A DNA stretch of 36,524 bases, taken from Pigoraptor vietnamica. Taxonomy: Eukaryota; Opisthokonta; Filasterea. A program made the position numbers and the translations under genes. The stretch's first letter is position 1. Each line of letters begins with the position of its first letter. Shown here in pieces: positions 31,315 through 36,524 of the stretch. Below the pieces are notes generated by a model. The model did not search any database. It had not been told where the DNA came from and was given only the letters and a program-made list of their open reading frames with translations. Location: NCBI GenBank assembly GCA_943704525.1, contig CALSCQ010000321.1, positions 1 through 36,524 of the forward strand, read 5' to 3'.

Positions 31315-32115
31315 ATGGGTGACGACAAGGTTGATCTCGCGACGCTGGCCGACATGCCGGTGTACGACGAAGAGGGTGCGACCGTTCCCTTCAAGGCGCT
31401 GTACACGGGCGACAAGGCCAAGACAGTCGTCGTCTTCATCCGCCACTTCAACTGATACGTGTGCAGAGACTACGTGCAAGGTGCGCATTCGCTTAATCGC
31501 CGATTGAGATTGCCCCCGCGCGATTGAGAATGACGATATACGTTTTCCGCTCTCCTTGTATATTCGTGGCACAATAGTCTGAAAATTTGAGTCGTCATTC
31601 AGACTGGGCGAAGGTGCCGCGAGCTACGCTCGATAACGCCGGCGTCCGTTTTGTCGTGGTTGGTTGCGCTCCGTTCAAGTTCATCAAGAAGTTCAAGGCC
31701 GATCTCAGCTTTGGCTACGAGCTGTACTGCGACCCGCAGCTCAAGCTCTACGAAGCCCTCGGTGCGCTGTGTATTTTTTCTGTGTGTGTCTCTTGCGCGC
31801 GCGCACGTGTGTGTGTGTGTGCGTGTGTGTGTGTGTGTGCGTGTGTGTGTGTGTGCGTGTGTGTGTGTGTGCGTGCGTGTGTGTGTGTGCGTGCGTGTGT
31901 GTGTGTGTGTGTGCGTGTGTGTGTGTGTAATGGGGGCCCGCGTTGAATGCGTGCGCGTTTCGCGTATGTTGTTAATCCCAACCAACTGACTCGTCGTCCG
32001 TGTCCCTTGGACAGGATTTAGCTACGGCTTTGGCGGATCCCGCCCCGAGTCCGAGCACGTCAAGTCGTCCGTCGCCGGCGGCCTCATGCGCAGCATTGGG
32101 CTGACTGGTACCTAG
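31315..32115 (+). CDS. Peroxiredoxin-like (PRXL2/SelU-type) protein with in-frame UGA; candidate selenoprotein
   Basis: Thioredoxin-fold protein of the AhpC/TSA-2 or PRXL2 group, probably a thiol or selenol redox enzyme. Three exons: 31315-31480, 31603-31761, 32015-32115; 141 codons plus stop. Strand and core motifs fit: [29 protein letters not shown], then UGA (31453-31455, codon 47), then [13 protein letters not shown]. Later come [39 protein letters not shown] and [17 protein letters not shown]. In relatives the RHF-x-C-x-x-C motif holds the redox cysteines, and the UGA falls exactly on the first. The frame stays open and splice phases close on both sides of it, so I read it as selenocysteine rather than a nonsense mutation. 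I could not identify a SECIS element by eye. The C-terminus is shorter than usual for the family, so a further exon or a truncation is possible. Intron 2 carries a GT microsatellite. Confidence 0.78.
31806..31928 (+). repeat. (GT/GTGC)n microsatellite in intron 2 of the peroxiredoxin-like gene
   Basis: GT repeats with regular GTGC interruptions on the sense strand in intron 31762-32014, beginning about 45 bp after the donor GTGCGC. Confidence 0.94.
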
Positions 32116-32670
32116 TATAACGTTAGTGACCGAGGCGCGTCGTGGGCTATATATAGCGTCCCATCCGAGGACACGTATTGAACTTGCCATAGATATTGGA
32201 ATCCCGGACAAAGTAGATTGAGGCGACAAATGATCGGGATTTGTAATCTCAGAGTGTTTGCAAAAAGAGAGGGATTTTGCTAATTGTCCAATTCAATGGC
32301 ACCGTGACACCAAGGGGGTCGGTTTATTTGGAAACTAAGACATTGTAGTGGTAAAAAGCGAGTGCAATTTCCAGATTAAATTGTGCCGAGTGCTTATCTA
32401 TGGGCGCCGCCATAGTGAACGGTCTATAGAAATTCTGCGGAAAGTGCCATTTTTGTCGTGCGCGCCCCCACGCCTATCGCCCCAGACCGCGTGGGGCGCG
32501 CACGATTGTGGGTGCCTGGTCGTGCACGCGGCCCACGCCCATTGCTGAATTTGACAGTTCGCGCAACCGGCGCTATAATTCAAGACATGCTCAAGCAATC
32601 TCTCACGCAATCACTGATCCCCACTTCAATCACTGCCGTTTGGCATCTTGCTTCCTCTTACACTTTGACG
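32116..32670. other. AT-richer spacer with a strong hairpin
   Basis: A gene-free stretch of 555 bp with lower G+C than the preceding gene. It should contain the 3' UTR of the peroxiredoxin-like gene. A TATATATA palindrome lies at about 32148-32157, and the large inverted repeat described separately is at 32457-32504. Confidence 0.5.
32457..32504. repeat. GC-rich inverted repeat (16-bp stem, 15-base loop)
   Basis: The left arm (32457-32473) and right arm (32489-32504, GCGTGGGGCGCGCACG) pair over 16 bp with one bulged C. The loop is CTATCGCCCCAGACC. It stands in otherwise AT-richer DNA about 170 bp upstream of the orphan gene. Confidence 0.9.
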
Positions 32671-33872
32671 ATGAATGACGAAGTGCGTGGTGGGCCTGCA
32701 CTTGCTTTCCAGCAGGCAGACATGCTCTTTGCGGCACTGCAGACAGGGGACGTTATGGCGGGCCTCCTCAACGCGAACGGCGAACTGCCAGTGCCAAATG
32801 CTCGTGTTGGGGCGGGAGCTGTGGATGCGGCGGGCGCGGCAGGTGCGGCGGGTGCGGCGGGCGTGGCGGGTGCGGCGGGTGTGGCGGGGGCTGGCGCTCG
32901 AGTGCCCCAGGAAGGCGCCCCTCAAGGGAGAGGACGCCTTGTTTCCGCAAACGTGGAGGCTTTGTGTCCCCACTGTGACAAGACGTTTGCGTTGTCACTG
33001 TCACGAGAGGACCTCGCGGTGTTTGGGACTGGTGCGACGCCGACACCTGCCGCTGTAAACCAGCACCACACGGGCTTGATCAACCTCGTTCTGCCCTTGC
33101 AATTCGGCGGTCTTTTCGCTGGTCTCGGCCCCGGCCTCACTGGCATCCAAACAGGCGGCGCCACAGCCGGACCTGGCGTGCAGACGGCGTCGCGTGGTCC
33201 TCCTGGCGGCAATGGTGCCGTCCAGCAAGGTGCGGCGGATGGAGACGGATATGTTGTCGACCCAACGTCGAATCGGAGAGGCCCACTCCGCAAGGCCATT
33301 CCTCGAGGGCAAGCCGTCAACTGGGAGAATTTGATACGGTGGTATGACAACGAGGATCCTGAGAAGTGAGTGTCAGTGACTGGGAATGTTGTTTTGGCAT
33401 GGTGCCGTAGACTGTTTTCATTGGTCCGGTTGCCGCCAATGCTGACACCAACTTTCCGTTGCAGTAACATCGACTTCCCCCTCCGCAATAAGATTTGGGA
33501 TTTGAGGGCGAAGGAGAGCTGCAGGCAGAATAGAAGCCAGAATCCGCGGAAACTTCTCGGCAAGCGTCGGGTATGTATTTGACTGTGCGACTTATGTTCT
33601 TCATATATAGTCTGTGAGTTTGGCCGCACTAATACTGAGAGGTTACCGTTGCTTGCCTGCAGAAAGTCGCCATAACTGCGGCACTTGTGGGTGGTATAGA
33701 GGAATTCAAGAAGCGATTTGTCATCAAGAATGCGAAGGGCGAACAACGGGGCCTCGACGAAATTGTGCGCCTGTGTCAGAGTTACAAAGACCCCAATGCA
33801 CCCGCCGGGGAAGGGTCCAGCGCAGAGAGCCAGGTCGTTGTGACTGATAACGAGGTGGAAGTGTCCGAATAA
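32671..33872 (+). CDS. Orphan protein with Ala/Gly repeat and CxxC motif
   Basis: No family recognised. Three exons, 32671-33365, 33465-33570 and 33663-33872, join in closed phase (donors GTGAGT and GTATGT) to give 336 residues. The N-part has an Ala/Gly/Val repeat (AAGAAGAAGVAGAAGVAG) from 9-bp GCGGGTGCG-like units. Then comes LCPHCDKTFALSL, with a single CxxC that could bind metal only with partners not seen here. A Gly-rich stretch follows, then a basic block (IWDLRAKESCRQNRSQNPRK) and a Lys-rich segment (EEFKKRFVIKNAKGEQRG), ending acidic (DNEVEVSE). Codon use is less G/C-biased than in the other genes, especially in exons 2 and 3, and it abuts the minisatellite arrays, so a lineage-specific, recently acquired or mobile-element-derived gene is possible. 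The start could also be the upstream in-frame ATG at 32587. Confidence 0.6.
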
Positions 33873-33873
33873 A
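33868..33873 (+). terminator. AATAAA polyadenylation-signal match overlapping the stop codon
   Basis: The orphan gene's TAA stop (33870-33872) lies inside AATAAA. If functional, cleavage would follow within a few tens of bases and leave a very short 3' UTR. Confidence 0.45.
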
Positions 33874-34569
33874 TACGCTCTCTTGTGTCACATTCCGGCT
33901 GCTTCAACTGAATTAGTGCATGCATGCATTTGTTCGTGGAAATGTTTTAAAGGGACCATTGTCGAAATCAAGACCTTTAATAATTTTTTGTGTGTCTCAG
34001 GCGATCACGGCCCTACGGCCCTAGGAGCCTGCTGGCCCTTTTGCCCAAAAGCAACCTCCGCCGACTCGATGATGAAATTTTGGCAAGCGAGTCCTACAGG
34101 CTAACATTTGCACGTAAACACACAACGAGATCTCAAAATGGACTTTATTGAGACTATTGCCACAAGCACAAGCTAGGGTATTAACAGCTAAACTATTAGG
34201 GTTACGAACTCATCAATAATTCCCCCCTACCTCCGCGACACACAAAGACCATGAATACAGACATTCCCTCACACACTTCCACTCAGGAACTGCTACTTGA
34301 TAACAAGTTACTTACTCAACAGCCACAGTGACATCCCAACGCACACATAAATACAAGGACACAAACACTGGCAATGCAACCAAACACACCAGCGACCCCC
34401 ACTGGCCGACCCTATTTGACATTATACGTGTACACTCTCCCCTCCCCTCCTCTCTCACACTCACGTGCTCGAACGGTGCTGCACGCGGTAGCATCTCAGG
34501 TACCCAGTGCTCACAAGCACACCCCCACGTTCGCACACACACTACCCGTATCTCACCCACACACACGCT
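33874..34569. other. AT-rich spacer leading into repeats
   Basis: A gene-free stretch that includes TTTATT at 34144 (AATAAA on the minus strand), suggesting a possible minus-strand 3' end, but I find no matching minus-strand coding exon. From about 34330 the sequence becomes rich in ACA and merges into the minisatellite. Confidence 0.45.
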
Positions 34570-35830
34570 CTCTCTGCGCGGCGCTGCGCGCGCCCTCTCT
34601 CTCCCTTCCTTACTTAGTGCTCGTAAGCACACGCACATCCACGCATACACTCACTCACCGTTTCTCCCTCACACACGCTCTCCATGGCGCGGCGCTGCGC
34701 GCGCCCTCTCTATTTCTCTCCCCCTCATATGCACACACCCACACCCACATCCACGCACACTCACCCTATCTCCCTCACACACACACTATCTGGTGCGGCG
34801 CTGCGCGCGCCCTCTCTCACCGCCCGTATGCACATGCACATCCACGCCTACACTCACCGTTCCTCCCTCACGCACGCTCTCCCTCGCGCGGCGCTGCGCG
34901 CGCCCTCTCTCGTACTTAGTGCTCATATGCACACACCCACATCTACGCACACACTCACCGTATCGCCCTCACACACGCTTTCTGGTGCGGCGCTGCGCGC
35001 GCCCTCTCTCACTGCTCATATGCACATGCACATCCACGCACACACTCATCGTTTTCCCCCCTCACACACACGTTCTCTCTCCCTTACTCAGTGCTCGTAT
35101 CACACACCCACATCCACGCACACACTTACCGTTTCTCCCTCTCACACACGCTCTCCCTCGCGCGGCGCTGCGCGCGCCCTCTCTCACTGCCCGTATGCAC
35201 GCACATCCGTGCATACACTCACCGTTTCTCTCTCACACACGCTCTCCATGGCGCGGCGCGCCCTCTCTATCTCTCGCCCCTTCATATGCACACACCCACA
35301 TCCACGCACACACTCACCCTATCTGCCTCACACACACGCTTTCTGGTGCGGCGCTGCGCGCGCCTGCACATCCACACACACTCTCACCGTTTTCCCCTCT
35401 CATCCACGTCTCTCTAGCGCGGCGCGGCGTGCGCCCTCACTCTCCCTTACTAAGTGCTCGTATCACTCACGCACACACTCACCGTTTCTTTTTTTCTCCC
35501 TCACACACACGCTCGCTCGCTGGCACGCACACTCACTCGCTGGCACGGCGCTGCGCGCGCCCTCTCGTTCTCTGTCCCCCTTACACATAGTGCTCATATG
35601 CAAACGCTCGCACATACGCGCATATCCACGCACACACTCTCTCTGGCGCCGCGCTGTGCGCGCTCTCGCTCTCACTCCCTTACAATGACCATAACTCAAT
35701 GATATGGACAAACACGCACACACGCACGCAAGCACATCCACATACCGTTTCTTCGTCACGCTCCCCCTCTCTTGTGCCGGAGGCGCTTCGCCCGCCCTCT
35801 CTCACTCAGTTAGTGCTCAAATACACACAC
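34570..35830 (+). repeat. Minisatellite array, about 12 units of roughly 90-110 bp
   Basis: Each unit has a GC core, GCGGCGCTGCGCGCGCC or a variant, then CTCTCT-rich sequence, then an ACACACCCACATCCACGCAC-type segment and TCACCGTTTCTCCCTC. Cores occur near 34577, 34685, 34795, 34887, 34986, 35160, 35252, 35347, 35416, 35546, 35646 and 35778. Three lead-in variants (CCATGG, TGGTG, CCCTCGC) recur in order, suggesting higher-order duplication. Overlapping long open frames in this array come from composition and are not called as genes. Confidence 0.9.
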
Positions 35831-36122
35831 TCGCACACAAGCGCACAACGCCCGAGCGCACGGCGCCACGCAAGAGCGCACGTAGTCACGCACGAGAGCA
35901 TAACGCAACAAAGCAGCGCAAAGTGCCACACACAAGCGTACACCGGCGCGCGCAAGCGTGCAGTGGTCCACAGGGCCACACAAGAGCACAGCGAAAGACG
36001 CACACAACAACGCACAATGCACAATGCACCACACGAGCGCACAGCGGCGCGCAAGAACGCAAAGTGCCACACAGGACCGTGAAGTGCCGCACACGAGCGA
36101 CAAGCGCTGCACACGAGCGCAC
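35831..36122 (+). repeat. Diverged CACACGAGCGCACA-type repeat tract
   Basis: Loosely repeated segments such as CACAAGCGCAC, CACACGAGCGCAC and GCAAAGTGCCACACA, spaced irregularly, with strong A/C/G bias on the plus strand. It appears to be a degenerate tandem array between the two clearer ones. Confidence 0.65.
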
Positions 36123-36524
36123 AGAACAGCCACATCAGACACGCCCATAGACGCACAAATACAGACACATCACACGTACGTACACGCACGCACAGATACG
36201 GCCGCATCACACACGCACTCATACGCACAGATACGGCCACATCACACACGCACATAGACGCACAGATACGGCCACACAACACACGCACACGCACGCACAG
36301 ATACAGCCACATTACACACGCACACGCACGCACAGATATGGCCACACCACGCACGCACACGCACGCACAGATACAGCCACACCACGCACGCACACGCACG
36401 CACAGATATGGCCATATCACACACGCACACGCACGCACAGATACAGTTACATCACACGCATACGCACGCATAGATACGCCCACATCACACACGCACATAG
36501 ACGCACAGATACAGCCACACCACG
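36123..36524 (+). repeat. 35-bp tandem minisatellite running off the window end
   Basis: Units of 35 bp with the pattern AGATACAGCCACATCACACA then CGCACACGCACGCAC, about 11 copies with scattered substitutions (ACGG/ACAG/ATGG after AGAT). The array continues to the last base, so its end is not seen. Confidence 0.92.

Noticed and set aside
32300-32345. A frame reading HQGGRFIWKL that recalls the missing C-terminal strand of PRXL2-type proteins
   Set aside because: It is directly preceded by an in-frame stop with no usable splice acceptor between them, so it cannot join the upstream exon.
34196-34204. TTAGGGTTA as a possible telomeric repeat
   Set aside because: Only one and a half units, not in tandem, expected by chance in AT-rich DNA.
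34328-35688. Two overlapping long open frames (about 420 and 334 residues) rich in His, Thr, Ser and Ala
   Set aside because: They run in different frames through the same minisatellite, have no domain character, and stay open only because the repeat lacks stop codons.
36123-36524. Regularly spaced 35-bp repeats resembling a CRISPR array
   Set aside because: Units are contiguous with no unique spacers, no cas genes are present, and the DNA is eukaryotic.

Overview
The window is nuclear DNA of an intron-rich, GC-rich unicellular eukaryote. Coding exons have strongly G/C-ending codons, splice donors are mostly GTGAGT, GTGCGT or GTGGGT, and many introns carry long GT/CA microsatellites. The gene set mixes animal-like proteins (two-domain phosphofructokinase, kinesin-3 with FHA and PH domains, FAM102/EEIG1, CD36/LIMP-2, FAM210, PPIL1) with a DEG9-type HtrA protease that I associate with plants, algae and protists rather than animals. 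This suggests a protist near the base of opisthokonts or elsewhere in Amorphea. I cannot name the species.

Layout. 1-810 is the 3' part of a syntaxin-6-type Qc-SNARE (+). 1222-4425 is a mitochondrial-looking DEG9-type serine protease (-, 8 exons), divergent from an EEIG1/FAM102 gene (4967-6407, +). DPM2 (6557-7403, -) has a first coding exon holding only the start codon. After an AT-richer spacer come a CD36/LIMP-2-type receptor (8756-10737, +), a TMEM14-like four-helix membrane protein (11158-11931, -), a TLC-domain membrane protein (12623-13491, +), a mitochondrial FAM210/DUF1279 protein (14416-15213, +), 6-phosphofructokinase (15928-19701, +, 11 exons) and a kinesin-3 motor (20382-26426, +, 6 exons). 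An unrecognised two-helix membrane protein (26694-28789, -) follows, then the cyclophilin PPIL1 (29716-31073, -), head to head with a peroxiredoxin-like gene (31315-32115, +) that has an in-frame UGA exactly at its redox cysteine. The right end has an orphan gene (32671-33872, +) and about 2 kb of minisatellite DNA, perhaps subtelomeric.

The genes do not form a pathway. Several serve the endomembrane system (syntaxin-6, CD36/LIMP-2, DPM2, TLC protein, kinesin-3) and two look mitochondrial (DEG9, FAM210). Exon coordinates were worked out by hand from splice consensus, reading phase and fit to the protein families; in every multi-exon model the phases close.

The most interesting points are the candidate UGA-encoded selenoprotein, a 31-bp sequence shared exactly between two unrelated loci, the sense-strand bias of intronic GT repeats, the ATG-only exon of DPM2, two probable GC-AG introns, a CD36-family ectodomain with no cysteines, and the tandem arrays at the right end.
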